Positions 24,800 to 34,455 of a stretch of 64,000 nt of DNA are shown piece by piece. The DNA is from Nocardioides sp. YIM 152315. Lineage in GTDB: Bacteria; Actinomycetota; Actinomycetes; Propionibacteriales; Nocardioidaceae. A program made the translations under genes and the position numbers. The stretch lies in NCBI RefSeq assembly GCF_029210375.1, contig NZ_JARGER010000040.1, positions 59,007-123,006 on the forward strand, written 5' to 3'. The notes under the pieces are model-generated. The model searched no databases. It saw only the letters and a program-made list of their open reading frames with translations, and was not told the DNA's origin. The first letter of the stretch is position 1. Each line of letters opens with the position of its first letter.

Positions 24800-27700
24800 G
24801 ACGACCGTCCAGGAGGTCGGAGAGGTCCTCGACGAGGGCGACCGGAGGCCGCCACGCGAACACCCCGCAGGGCGCCCCGTCGACGAGCGGCGTCTCTGGC
24901 CCGCACATTCCGCGCAGGTAGAGGTAGAGCACGCCGCCGAGGTGCCGCTCGGGGTCGTAGCCGGGCTGCCGCCAGCGGAGGAAGCGGTGCAGCACCGCGG
25001 CGTAGAGCAGCGCCTGCAGCGGGTAGTCGGAGTGGCCCATCGCCTCCGCGAGCGCCGCGGGCCGGTAGCTGTGCGCGGTCAGCGGCTCGTCGGGCGGCCC
25101 GAGCCAGTTGGTCTTGTAGTCGACGACCAGGTAGCGGGGACCCGGGAGTCGCAGCACGACGTCGACCGAGCCGGTCAGGTAGCCGCGCAGCGTCTGCGCC
25201 CCGAGCGGGCCGGCGAGCTGCGCGGCGTACGCCCGCACCGGGTCGCCCTCCGGCAGGTGTCGTTCGAGCAGTGGCGCGAGGTCGCCCAGCAGGCCGTCGC
25301 CCAGCGGCAGCTCGAACTCCATCTCGCGCAGTCGGTCGGCCAGCGATACCTGCCGCAGCGTCGTGTCGGCGAGTGGCCCGAGCGGGGAGTCACAGACCGC
25401 GGCCAACGCGTCCGCGAGCATGTCGCGGTCGAGGGCGACGGGCCACCAGCCGAGCTGCTCGTCGATGTGGCCGAGCAGCTCCGCGCGCAGGTCGGGCGCG
25501 TCGGGATCGGTGTGCTCGAGCACCGCGTGGACCAGTGAGCCGAAGGTCGCGCCCACGGGCAGGTCGGCCATCGGCGACGCCACGTCGCCGGCGATCGGGC
25601 CGGGCGCCACGACGATCTCGGGCGAGAGGGCTGGTTCCTGAGGAGGTCGCGCAGCGACCGTCTCGAAGGGCTCGTCGTCCTTGCCGGTCATCTCGGGCTC
25701 ACTCACGACGGTGCCGGCCGGGCCGGCGGCCACCTCGATCCTGCTCAGCGACGAGTACGACGCGCGCCGCCACTCGGTGTCGACCTCGCGCGTGAACGAC
25801 CGCGCCGCGAACGCGGCCGGCGCCGGGAGCGGCGGGTCCTCCCCCGGGTCCTGGTGCACCGCCGGCTCGGGCGACGGGCCGCCCCGGTCGCGCCACTGGG
25901 CGAAGAGCGAGACCACGGCGTCGTCGTCGGGCACCGGCGGCGACTCGGGCACCTCGGCGGTGTCGGCGGCGCGGATCAGCATGCGGTGGAGGGGCGAGGC
26001 GACGGCGTTCTTCGTCGGCGCCCACCAGGCCACGACCTGCGACTTGGCGCGGGTGATCGCGACGTACAGCAGCCGCAACCACTCCCCGGCCTCCTCGTCG
26101 GCCCACCGACGGCAGTGGTCGCCCCACTGGGCCCCGGCGCCGCCGACGTCGAGGCAGCGCCGGCCCTCGTCGTCGTGGAAGAGCGGTCGCGTCGGCTTGG
26201 GGACGAACCGGTCGGCGAGGGCTGGCAGGTAGACGACGGGGTACTCGAGGCCCTTGCTGGCGTGGATCGTCACCAGCTGCACCGCGGCGGCGTCGGAGTC
26301 GAGGCGGCGGGTGCGCTCGATGCCGCGACCCGCGCGGCCCTCGGCGACCTGGTCGCGCAGCCAGGTGAGCAGTGAGACCAGGCCATGCCGCTCGGTGAGC
26401 GTGACCTCGTGGAGCGCCTCGCCGATGTGCCGCAGGTCGGTGAGCCGCCGGTCGCCGCCGACCTCGGCGAGCACCCGCTGGGGCAGACCGGCGCGCCCTC
26501 CGGTGCCGATGGTGGCGGCCTCGAGCACGGCCGCGACGCCGCGGGTGGTGAACAGCTCGACCCACGTGCGCAGCGTGTCGGCCACCTCGTCGGTGAGGTC
26601 GTCGCCGCGCCGGTCGAGCTCGGCCGCGGTGTGTCCGAAGAAGCACGTGAGCGCGGCCGAGCGCACGCGGGTGCTGCGGTGCGGCTGCTCCAGCGCCTCC
26701 AGCAGCGTCAGCCACTCGACCGCCGCCGGGGTGGCGAAGACGCTGCCGCCACCGGCGATCACGGCCGGGACCCCGACCGCCAGCAGCGCCTCGCGCACCG
26801 CCGCGAGGTCGGCGTGGCGGTAGCTGATCACGGCGACGTCGCGGGGCCGGATCGACTCGCCGCACCAGGTCGCGCCGCTGGCGAGCAGGCGGCGTACGTC
26901 GAGGGCGAGGTCGCGCGCGACGTGCGGGCGCACGTCCTTGACCGACAGCATCGCGTTGCCCCGGCGGTCGAACGCGTCCCTGCGCACCACGCGGACCCGG
27001 AACGGCTCGGGCGCGGGTGCGCCCACGAGCCGGCTCTCGCGGTGGTGCGCGGTCACGTCGCGCACCACGATGCGCTCGTCGCCGAGCGCGGCGCCCGCGA
27101 GCAGGCGCTGGAACGAGTCGAGCAGCGGCTCGTCGCTGCGCCAGTTGACCGCCAGGGTCTGCCGGGTCTGCGCGGTCTCGGCAGCCTGGAGGTACGTCGT
27201 GACATCGCCGCCCCGGAAGGCGTAGATCGCCTGCTTCGGGTCGCCGATCAGCACCATCGTGGCGTGGCCGGTGAAGGCCCTGTCAAGCACCTGCCACTGC
27301 ACCGGGTCGGTGTCCTGGAACTCGTCGACGAGCACGATGCTCCAACGCTGCCGCATCCGCTGGGCGGCGGCGCCGTCCTCGTCGGCGAGCGCGTCGGCGA
27401 GCTGGGAGAGCAGGTCGTCGTAGGAGAGGATGCCGAGTCGGCGCTTGCGCCGATCGAGCTCGGTGCGCACCGCGTTGGCGAAGCTGACCTTGCGGCCCGC
27501 GGGGGTGCTGCGGTCCTCGCCGGTCGGCTCGAGGCGGGCCTGGGGGTCGCCGACCGCGGCACGCGCGATCGCCATCGCCTCGGCGTGGGTGAACATCGGA
27601 CCGCCCTCGTCGAAGGCGAACGCACGGAGGTAGAGGTCGTCGACCGTCTCCTTCACGAGGTCGTCGAGGTCCTCGACCAGCCGGGCGCGCGAGTCGGTGT

Positions 27701-28127
27701 CGCCGGCGGTGCCGAGCGAGTCGAGCACCATCGAGCAGAACTGGTGGGTGGTCGCGATCGTCGCCGCGTCGAAGCCGGCGAGCGCCTCGGTAACCCGGCG
27801 GTGGCCGAGCCGGCGCTGCGCGGGCTCCCACTCGCGCAGCATCGCGACCAGGTCGGACTCCTCGACCGCACCGGTCGCGGGGTCGTCGCCGAGCACGCGC
27901 TCGGCCTCGACGAGCTGGGCGCGCACCCGCTCACGGAGCTCCTGGCTCGCGGCGCGGCCGAACGTCACCACGAGCATCTGCTCGAGCCGGGCGACGCCCT
28001 CGGCGACGTAGCGGGTCACGAGGGCACCGATCGTCCAGGTCTTGCCGGTGCCGGCGCTGGCCTCGAGGAGCACGGTGCCGGTGGGCAGCGGGTAGCGGAT
28101 GTCGAACGGCCTCGGCCGGGCGCTCAC
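24792..28127 (-). CDS. recB: Exodeoxyribonuclease V subunit beta RecB
   Basis: An 1111-residue UvrD-like helicase-nuclease, the 3'-5' motor and nuclease of RecBCD. Walker A is ASAGTGKTWT near residues 23-32, Walker B appears in IVLVDEFQDTDPVQW, and motif VI is YVAITRAKSQVV. The C-terminal nuclease motif is intact: VDVVLR then LVVDYKTN at about residues 990-1005. A Pro/Ala-rich linker (about 770-840) separates helicase and nuclease. The GTG start overlaps the recC stop (GTGA). Confidence 0.94.
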   Translation of the reverse strand: MSARPRPFDIRYPLPTGTVLLEASAGTGKTWTIGALVTRYVAEGVARLEQMLVVTFGRAASQELRERVRAQLVEAERVLGDDPATGAVEESDLVAMLREWEPAQRRLGHRRVTEALAGFDAATIATTHQFCSMVLDSLGTAGDTDSRARLVEDLDDLVKETVDDLYLRAFAFDEGGPMFTHAEAMAIARAAVGDPQARLEPTGEDRSTPAGRKVSFANAVRTELDRRKRRLGILSYDDLLSQLADALADEDGAAAQRMRQRWSIVLVDEFQDTDPVQWQVLDRAFTGHATMVLIGDPKQAIYAFRGGDVTTYLQAAETAQTRQTLAVNWRSDEPLLDSFQRLLAGAALGDERIVVRDVTAHHRESRLVGAPAPEPFRVRVVRRDAFDRRGNAMLSVKDVRPHVARDLALDVRRLLASGATWCGESIRPRDVAVISYRHADLAAVREALLAVGVPAVIAGGGSVFATPAAVEWLTLLEALEQPHRSTRVRSAALTCFFGHTAAELDRRGDDLTDEVADTLRTWVELFTTRGVAAVLEAATIGTGGRAGLPQRVLAEVGGDRRLTDLRHIGEALHEVTLTERHGLVSLLTWLRDQVAEGRAGRGIERTRRLDSDAAAVQLVTIHASKGLEYPVVYLPALADRFVPKPTRPLFHDDEGRRCLDVGGAGAQWGDHCRRWADEEAGEWLRLLYVAITRAKSQVVAWWAPTKNAVASPLHRMLIRAADTAEVPESPPVPDDDAVVSLFAQWRDRGGPSPEPAVHQDPGEDPPLPAPAAFAARSFTREVDTEWRRASYSSLSRIEVAAGPAGTVVSEPEMTGKDDEPFETVAARPPQEPALSPEIVVAPGPIAGDVASPMADLPVGATFGSLVHAVLEHTDPDAPDLRAELLGHIDEQLGWWPVALDRDMLADALAAVCDSPLGPLADTTLRQVSLADRLREMEFELPLGDGLLGDLAPLLERHLPEGDPVRAYAAQLAGPLGAQTLRGYLTGSVDVVLRLPGPRYLVVDYKTNWLGPPDEPLTAHSYRPAALAEAMGHSDYPLQALLYAAVLHRFLRWRQPGYDPERHLGGVLYLYLRGMCGPETPLVDGAPCGVFAWRPPVALVEDLSDLLDGRRD

Positions 28128-31100
28128 AGTGGGCCCACCTTCTCGGCGCCGGTGAGCAGCGGCTCCCAGATCCGCCAGGCGTAGTCACCCAGCCCGCCGT
28201 CGAGCAGCACCTGCAGCGGCGCACGGGTGCCGTAGACGCGCTGGTGGTAGGCGTCGTCGTCCTCGCCGGTGATGCCGAGCTGGTGGTGGGGGTCGGTCTC
28301 CCACTCCCGACGAGCGGCCTCGGCGGGCGAGAGGTCCTGGCCCATCTGCTCGCGCAGGCGGGCCTCCGCCCACGCCGCGCCGGTCGCGACCGGCACCGGC
28401 AGCGGCTCGCGCAGGCCGCGCTCGCGCAGGTCGACGAGGTCCCGCAGCCAGGTGACCGCGCGGTGGTCGAGGGGGCCGGAGAGCGCGCGCTTCGGGCCGG
28501 CGCGCTCACGGCCGACCGCGTGGGCCGTCCAGTGCTCGTCGGGGTACGACGCGCTCAGTGCCAGCAGGTCGACCCACGTCCGGAGCCGTTGCCGGGCCCG
28601 GAGCCGCGAGTAGCCGAGCGAGACGACGCGGCTGCCGTGGACGCCGGTGACGGTGCCGGTGAGCCGACGGCCGTCACCGAGGTCGACGTCGACGTCGACC
28701 GATCGGCGCTCCCCCTCGCGCAGGTCGGCGGTGCGCGACCACAGCCGCTGACACTCCGCGACGACCTCGTCGAGGGCGGCCCGGCCGAGCCCGCCCGGCG
28801 GGAGCGTGCCGGCGAGCTGCTCGGCGGTCATCACCGCGACCGGGTCCTGCCCGGCGAGCAGTTCGCGCAGGAGCCGGTCGCCGACCTGCCACTTCTCGAG
28901 GTTGTCGAGCGTCACCGGGATCGCGTCGGCGAGGTCGTCGGGCTCGAACGGCGTCGCCACGTCGAGCCGCTCGCGCAGGAACGTCCGGACCGGGTGGACC
29001 AGGAACGCCTCGAGGTCTTGCAGCGAGACGTCCGCCCGGGCACGCTCGGGCAGCGGACCCTGGATCAGCGGCGGCGGCTCGCTGCGGACGCTCCACGCCG
29101 AGCGCGCCCCGGCGAGCGCGGCGGTGTCGAAGCTGAACGGCCGCTCCGGGGCGAAGTTCCGCGCGTCGTACGGCTGCAGCGGGTGCCGGACCTCGATGCC
29201 GTCGCGCACGGGAGCGGCGGTGGTGCGGTCGGCGGCGTCGAGGATCTCGCCGAGGGGTACGGCGGGCGGGCGGCGCGCGCCGGACTGCTCGTCGGCACCG
29301 GTGTAGGTGATGACGAGGCGCTCGGTCGCGGCGAGCACGGCGTCGAGCAGGAGCTGGCGGTCCTCGCTGCGGGCGTCGCGCTCCCCGGTGAGCGGCCGGC
29401 GCCCGAGGACGTCGTCACCGTCGACCGCGCGGGCGCGCGGGAAGACGCCGTCGTCGAGGCCGACCAGGCAGACGACCCGGTGCGGCACCGAGCGCATCGG
29501 GACCATCGTGCAGACGGTGAGCGTGCCGGTGCGGAAGTTGGCGCGGGTGGGCCGGCCCGCCAGCCGGGACTGGAGCAGCGCCCGCAGGTCGGAGAGGCGC
29601 AGCTCGATGTCGCCGTCGTGGGACGACGCGGCGGCGCGGGCCAGCTCGCGCTCGAACTGCGGCAGCTGCCAGGCGTCGTCGGTCGCGACGTCGGTCAGCG
29701 CACGGACGCCGTCGCGCAGCCGCGTCGTCCACTCGGCCACGGTCCGCGCGTCGGCCAGCCCGGCCAGGGTCGTGGCGAGACGCTCGACGAGCTCTGCCAG
29801 CCGGCCGGCGAGGTCGATCTCGTTGCTCCCGACGTCGTCGAGCGGCAGGCCGCGGCCGAGGTGGCGGTGGTCGTCGCCGCTCATGACGACACCGAGCAGG
29901 ATCCGGTCGAGGCCGGCGCGCCAGGTGTTGTGCTCGAAGCGCTCCATCCCGAACGTCCGGCGCGCGTCGCCGTCCAGCCCCCACCGGACGCCGGCCCGGG
30001 ACACCCACCGGTTGACCCGGTCGAGCTCGTCGTCGGTGAACCCGAACCGTCTCCGGCACGGCTCGCTGCCCGCCAGGTCGAGCACGTCGGCAGCGGTCAC
30101 CCGGCCGCCGGACAGCTCCAGCAGTCGGCCGGCGACCGCCAGGAGCGGGTTGGTGCTGGTGAGCGCCCGGTCGGCGAGCTTCACGCGGAGCAGGTGGGCG
30201 GGGTGCCCCTGAGGAGTCGGGGTCTGGCTCGTCGCGAGCCCGAAGCCCGCCGAGATCAGCGGTGCGTAGGTCTCGATGTCGGGGCACATGACGAGGATGT
30301 CGCGCGGCTCGAGCGTCGGGTCGTCCTGGAGCAGCCCGACCAGCACCTCGCGCAGCACGTCGACCTGGCGCGCCGGACCGTGGCAGGCGTGCACCTGCAG
30401 GGAGGCGTCGCCGTCGGCGAGGTGGCGACCCGCGCGTTCGGCGTACGACGGGGCGTGGTTGGCGCGCAGGTCGTGCTGGAGCCAGCCGAGGAGGGTGCCG
30501 GCCCCGTCGTCGGGAGTCGGCACCAGCTCTGCGTCGATGCCGTCGAGCGTGCGCCTGAGCTCACGGGCGTCGCGGCCGAGCGAGGCGAGCAGGGGGTGGC
30601 CGACCCGCTCGGCCGAGTCGTCCTCGTCGCGAGGCACGACGCCGCCGACCCCGGCCAGGTCGTCCCACAGCGTCGGCGACGGCTGCGGGAGGAAGAGGTG
30701 GACGTCGCGGTGGTCGCCGAGCGCGCGCAGCAGCTCGACCTCGGTGACCGGGACGCGGGTGTGGCCGAAGAGGGAGAGGCGCCCGGGCAGCGGCAACGCC
30801 TCCCCGCCGACCCGCAGCGCGGCGCAGGTCTCGGCGTGCCGGACGTCGGGCGGTGGCGCGTCCACCGTCGCGATCAGCCGGCGCCACAGCTCGGCCTGCC
30901 AGCGCAGGTCCTCCGCGAGGTCGCCGTCGTCCCCCTCGCGCCACCCGGCCACCAGCGACGGTCGCTGCACGGCGTACGACGCGAACAGGGTCGCCAGTCG
31001 GATCGCGACGGAGTAGCGGCGGTTGCGTCGGAGCTCGCCGTCGGCGCCGTCGAGACCGTGGCCCAGGTGTCGAGCCAGGGTGGCGAACCCCGGGTCGTCG

Positions 31101-31417
31101 AGGCTCTCGTCGATGGTCGCCAGCAGCGGCCAGACCAGGCGCTCGGGGTCCCACGGGTCGTCGCGCTCGCGACCGAGCAGCAGGCTCACCAGGCTGCGCG
31201 GGTTGAGGAACCGCACGCCCGCGCACACCCCGTCGCCACCCCGCGGACCGACACCGAGCCGATGGCTGAGCCGCTGGGTGAGCCAGCGCTCCACGCCCCT
31301 GGCCGGCACCACCACGACCTCCTCGGCGAACGGGTCGTCGAGCGGCGTGGCCAGCAGGTCACCGAGCCGGTCGGCGAGGACGTCGGTCCGCGCGGCTCGG
31401 TGGATCTGCAGGGTCAC
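28124..31417 (-). CDS. recC: Exodeoxyribonuclease V subunit gamma RecC
   Basis: A 1097-residue RecC, the Chi-scanning subunit with inactivated helicase and nuclease folds. It begins MTLQIHRAARTDVLADRLGDLL and contains DPFAEEVVVVPARGVERWLTQRL, a conserved RecC start. Later LCGLDDGVFPR-like sequence appears as CLVGLDDGVFPRARAVDGDD. First gene of recC-recB-recD. The GTG is preceded at 6 nt by TAAGGT with no Shine-Dalgarno, suggesting leaderless expression of the operon. Confidence 0.94.
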   Translation of the reverse strand: MTLQIHRAARTDVLADRLGDLLATPLDDPFAEEVVVVPARGVERWLTQRLSHRLGVGPRGGDGVCAGVRFLNPRSLVSLLLGRERDDPWDPERLVWPLLATIDESLDDPGFATLARHLGHGLDGADGELRRNRRYSVAIRLATLFASYAVQRPSLVAGWREGDDGDLAEDLRWQAELWRRLIATVDAPPPDVRHAETCAALRVGGEALPLPGRLSLFGHTRVPVTEVELLRALGDHRDVHLFLPQPSPTLWDDLAGVGGVVPRDEDDSAERVGHPLLASLGRDARELRRTLDGIDAELVPTPDDGAGTLLGWLQHDLRANHAPSYAERAGRHLADGDASLQVHACHGPARQVDVLREVLVGLLQDDPTLEPRDILVMCPDIETYAPLISAGFGLATSQTPTPQGHPAHLLRVKLADRALTSTNPLLAVAGRLLELSGGRVTAADVLDLAGSEPCRRRFGFTDDELDRVNRWVSRAGVRWGLDGDARRTFGMERFEHNTWRAGLDRILLGVVMSGDDHRHLGRGLPLDDVGSNEIDLAGRLAELVERLATTLAGLADARTVAEWTTRLRDGVRALTDVATDDAWQLPQFERELARAAASSHDGDIELRLSDLRALLQSRLAGRPTRANFRTGTLTVCTMVPMRSVPHRVVCLVGLDDGVFPRARAVDGDDVLGRRPLTGERDARSEDRQLLLDAVLAATERLVITYTGADEQSGARRPPAVPLGEILDAADRTTAAPVRDGIEVRHPLQPYDARNFAPERPFSFDTAALAGARSAWSVRSEPPPLIQGPLPERARADVSLQDLEAFLVHPVRTFLRERLDVATPFEPDDLADAIPVTLDNLEKWQVGDRLLRELLAGQDPVAVMTAEQLAGTLPPGGLGRAALDEVVAECQRLWSRTADLREGERRSVDVDVDLGDGRRLTGTVTGVHGSRVVSLGYSRLRARQRLRTWVDLLALSASYPDEHWTAHAVGRERAGPKRALSGPLDHRAVTWLRDLVDLRERGLREPLPVPVATGAAWAEARLREQMGQDLSPAEAARREWETDPHHQLGITGEDDDAYHQRVYGTRAPLQVLLDGGLGDYAWRIWEPLLTGAEKVGPL

Positions 31418-31423
31418 GGGCCG

Positions 31424-31429
31424 ACCTTA
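31424..31429 (-). promoter_or_regulatory. Leaderless -10 element of recCBD
   Basis: On the minus strand TAAGGT ends exactly 6 nt before the recC GTG. It matches the TANNNT consensus and no ribosome binding site is present. Confidence 0.45.
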
Positions 31430-31495
31430 TGGGGCGGCGGGGACAGGGGTCGGCGGAGGTTGTTCGTTTCACCGGTCGGCCGGGAAGCGAGCGCC

Positions 31496-32314
31496 CTACG
31501 CGTCCCGCCGCCGCACGACGACGTACGCCGCGGCGAGCAGCACGGCGATCTCGAGGACGAACACGCCGAATCCGGCCCAGGCGTCGAGCAGGTTCGGGTT
31601 GAACGCGACCGGCGTGGAGATCGACGAGCCGGCGTTGCCGGGCATCAGCTTGGTGAGCCACTCGCCGACCGCGCCGGGCACCAGGTTCACCATGTTGCCG
31701 AGGATCAGCATCAGCGCGAGGACGACCGAGATCGTGCCGGCGGTGTGGCGCAGCAGGAAGCCCACGGCGACGGTGAAGAGCCCGATGCCGGCGAGGTAGA
31801 GGCCGGAGCCGTACATCGACCGGAGGACGTCGCCCTCCAGGGGCATCCCGATGCCTTCGCGGTCGAGGAAGAAGTTGCCGCCGAGGTACCCGACCAGCGC
31901 GGTCACCGTGCCGACGATGCCGAAGACGAGGACGACGAGCAGCGACTTGGCCGCGAGCACCTTGCCCCGCGCGGGCACGGCCGCGAAGCTCGTCCGGATC
32001 ATGCCGGTGCCGTACTCGGTGGTGACGACGAGGGCGCCGAGCACCACCGCGGTGATCTGGGCGACCATCATCCCCCAGGTGATGAACGACCCCGGCGACT
32101 CGTCGGCCTCGGGAGACGCGAGCCAGTCGGCGTTGCCCCAGCACATCAGGATCGTCAGGCCGGCACCGAGCACGAACGTCGCGAGCAGCGTCCACCACGT
32201 CGAGCGGACCGTGTGCAGCTTGACCCACTCGGCGTGCAGCACCGCCGTGAACGACGGGCACGCGACGTCGGTGCGCTCGACGACGGCGCCGGACTCCATG
32301 AGCGTGGCACTCAT
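31496..32314 (-). CDS. ABC-2 type transporter permease
   Basis: A 272-residue membrane protein with about six helices. The N-terminal AVLHAEWVKLHTVRSTWWTLLATF and following TTEYGTGMIRTSFAAVPARGKVLAAK are typical of actinobacterial ABC-2 permeases paired with CcmA-like ATPases. The substrate is unknown; self-resistance to an antimicrobial or lantibiotic-type export is common in the family. Its ATG overlaps the ATPase stop (ATGA), so the two form one transporter. Confidence 0.87.
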   Translation of the reverse strand: MSATLMESGAVVERTDVACPSFTAVLHAEWVKLHTVRSTWWTLLATFVLGAGLTILMCWGNADWLASPEADESPGSFITWGMMVAQITAVVLGALVVTTEYGTGMIRTSFAAVPARGKVLAAKSLLVVLVFGIVGTVTALVGYLGGNFFLDREGIGMPLEGDVLRSMYGSGLYLAGIGLFTVAVGFLLRHTAGTISVVLALMLILGNMVNLVPGAVGEWLTKLMPGNAGSSISTPVAFNPNLLDAWAGFGVFVLEIAVLLAAAYVVVRRRDA

Positions 32315-33246
32315 CGAGCCACCTCCTTCGCGGTGGTCGCGTGGTACTCGACGCTGTCGGCGGTCAGGGTCATGAAGGCGTCCTCGAGCGAGGACCGCAC
32401 CAGCGTGAGCTCGTGGACCATCAGGCCGTGCCGGAAGAGCAGCTCGCCGACCGACGGCGCGTCGAGCCCGATCACCCGGATCTCGTCGTCGACGCGCGAG
32501 ACCTCGAGACCTCGGCCGTCGAGCAGCGCGGCGGCGTCGGACAGCGCGGGCGCCTTCACGCGGACGTACGACGCGGCGTGGCTGCCCATGAACTCGGTCA
32601 TCGAGCAGTCGGCGAGGATCTGCCCGCGCCCGATCACCAGCAGGTGGTCGGCCATCAGGGCCATCTCCGACATCAGGTGGCTCGAGATGAAGACGGTGCG
32701 ACCCTCGTCGGCCAGCTGGCGCGCAAACGTGCGCACCCAGCGGATGCCCTCCGGGTCGAGGCCGTTGACCGGCTCGTCGAGCACGACCACTGGCGGGTCG
32801 CCGAGCATGGCCGCGGCGATGCCGAGCCGCTGGCCCATGCCGAGCGAGAACCGCCCGGCCCGCTGGCCCGCGACGGACTCCAGCCCGACCAGCTCGAGCA
32901 CCTCGCCGACCCGGGTCGTCGGGATGCCGTTGGACGCCGCCATCCAGCGCAGGTGGTCGCGGGCGGACCGGCCGGGGTGGACGGCGTTCGCCTCGAGGAG
33001 GGCGCCGATCTCCCGCAGCGGCGCGGGCGACGCGGCGTACCGGTGCCCGTTGACGCTGACCGTCCCCGACGTCGGGGCGTCCAGGCCGAGGATCATCCGC
33101 ATCGTCGTCGACTTGCCGGCGCCGTTCGGGCCGAGGAAGCCGGTGACACGACCCGGCTCGACGACGAAGTCGATGCCGTCGACGGCGGTCTTGCTCTGCC
33201 CCTTGCCGGAGGAGAAGCGCTTGGTGAGCTGGTGGGCACGGATCAT
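32311..33246 (-). CDS. ABC transporter ATP-binding protein
   Basis: A 311-residue ATPase. Walker A is GPNGAGKST (around residues 39-47), signature FSLGMGQRLGIAAAML (LSGGQ variant), Walker B VVVLDEPVNGLDPEG, and switch His in ISSHLMSEM. The last 90 residues form the C-terminal domain typical of drug-exporter ATPases. The ATG follows GGAGGGTGG; upstream sequence to 34125 in the same frame is shadow of the reductase gene. Coupled to the permease downstream. Confidence 0.92.
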   Translation of the reverse strand: MIRAHQLTKRFSSGKGQSKTAVDGIDFVVEPGRVTGFLGPNGAGKSTTMRMILGLDAPTSGTVSVNGHRYAASPAPLREIGALLEANAVHPGRSARDHLRWMAASNGIPTTRVGEVLELVGLESVAGQRAGRFSLGMGQRLGIAAAMLGDPPVVVLDEPVNGLDPEGIRWVRTFARQLADEGRTVFISSHLMSEMALMADHLLVIGRGQILADCSMTEFMGSHAASYVRVKAPALSDAAALLDGRGLEVSRVDDEIRVIGLDAPSVGELLFRHGLMVHELTLVRSSLEDAFMTLTADSVEYHATTAKEVAR

Positions 33247-33341
33247 GGGTCCACCCTCCGCCGCGGCCGGCCCGCGCACATCGGGGAGCACCCCCGGAAC
33301 GACCCCGAGACCTCCCCTGATCCCTGCGGGGTACGGCGCGG

Positions 33342-34367
33342 CTACGCGACCCTGCGGCGCAGCGACGCGTCCTGCACCGACGGCGGCGTGTCGACCTTCT
33401 CCTCGGGCGCGAGGTCGACGCCCGGCGGCACGATCTCGTCGATGGCGTCCAGCACGTCCGGCGTCAGGACGACGTCCGCCGCGGCGAGCTGCGACTCGAG
33501 GTGGGCGAGCGTGCGGGGGCCGATGATCGCGCTGGTCACGGCCGGGTGGGCGGTGACGAAGCCGAGCGCCAGCTGGATGAGCGTCAGCCCGGCTTCGTCG
33601 GCGACCTTCGCGAGCCGCTCGACCGCGTCCAGCTTGGCGCGGTTGACCGGTAGCGACACGTCGAACCGGTCGCTCATGAAGCCCGAGCGGTTGGTGGTGA
33701 TCTCGCGGCCCTCGCGGATCGCGCCGGAGAGCCAGCCGCCGGCGAGTGGGCTCCACGCGAGCACGCCCAGGCCGTACTCCTCCGTCACCGGCAGCACGTG
33801 CGCCTCGATCGCACGCTGCAGCACCGAGTAGCCCGCCTGCTCGGTGACGTAGCGTCCGAGCCGGTGCTCGCGGGCCGACCACTGCGCCTGCACGATCCGG
33901 TACGCCGGGTAGGTCGACGTCCCGAAGTACCTGATCTTCCCGGCTCGCTGGAGGTCGGTCAGTGCGCCCAGCGTCTCCTCGTCGCTCACGGTCGGGTCCC
34001 AGCGGTGGACCTGGTAGAGGTCGACGTGGTCGACGCCGAGGCGAGCCAGGCTGCGGTCGAGCTCGGTGACGATCCAGCGCCGGGAGGCGCCCTGGTGGTT
34101 GGGCTCGTCGCTCATCGGCCCCCACACCTTGGTCGCCAGCACGAGGTCGTCGCGCCGTCCGGCGATGGCCTTGCCGACCATCTCCTCGGACTCGCCGCGT
34201 CCGTACCAGTCGGCCGTGTCGATCACGTTGATCCCGGCCTCGAGCGCCGTGTCAACGATAGCGGTCGCCTCGTCCTGGGTCGTGCGCCCGAGGGCGCCGA
34301 AGTTCATCGCGCCGAGCGCGAGGGTGCTGACGCGGACGCCGGTGCGCCCGAGGATGCGGTGGTCCAT
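33342..34367 (-). CDS. Aldo/keto reductase
   Basis: A 341-residue NADPH-dependent oxidoreductase with an (alpha/beta)8 barrel. The catalytic tetrad is visible: Asp and Tyr in VIDTADWYGRGESEEMVGKAI, Lys in LVLATKVWG, His in DLYQVHRWDP. The start MDHRILGRTGVRVSTLALGAMNFG is the family norm, with GGAGGA before the ATG. It is divergent from a TetR regulator, and paired GGAAC-N3-GTTCC palindromes between them predict repression by that protein. Substrate unknown. Confidence 0.92.
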   Translation of the reverse strand: MDHRILGRTGVRVSTLALGAMNFGALGRTTQDEATAIVDTALEAGINVIDTADWYGRGESEEMVGKAIAGRRDDLVLATKVWGPMSDEPNHQGASRRWIVTELDRSLARLGVDHVDLYQVHRWDPTVSDEETLGALTDLQRAGKIRYFGTSTYPAYRIVQAQWSAREHRLGRYVTEQAGYSVLQRAIEAHVLPVTEEYGLGVLAWSPLAGGWLSGAIREGREITTNRSGFMSDRFDVSLPVNRAKLDAVERLAKVADEAGLTLIQLALGFVTAHPAVTSAIIGPRTLAHLESQLAAADVVLTPDVLDAIDEIVPPGVDLAPEEKVDTPPSVQDASLRRRVA

Positions 34368-34394
34368 GGGTTCCTCCTGTGGCAGGATCGAAGC

Positions 34395-34407
34395 GGAACA
34401 ACGTTCC
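34395..34407. promoter_or_regulatory. TetR operator 1 (reductase side)
   Basis: GGAACAACGTTCC: perfect inverted repeat GGAAC/GTTCC with a 3-nt spacer, 27 nt upstream of the reductase ATG. The same arms recur at 34419-34433. Confidence 0.72.
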
Positions 34408-34418
34408 AGAACACGATA

Positions 34419-34433
34419 CGGAACATTGTTCCG
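34419..34433. promoter_or_regulatory. TetR operator 2 (regulator side)
   Basis: CGGAACATTGTTCCG is a perfect 15-bp palindrome around a central T, with the same GGAAC-N3-GTTCC core as operator 1. Centres are 25 bp apart, and the site is 22 nt upstream of the TetR start. Confidence 0.75.
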
Positions 34434-34455
34434 TTTATCAACGGACGGAGGACCG

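Noticed and set aside
28244..33526. A very long open frame on the plus strand opposite recC and the ABC genes
   Set aside because: The translation is Arg/Gly/Val/Asp-rich without domains, as expected of the complement of high-GC coding DNA; the minus-strand genes have full catalytic motifs and coupled starts.
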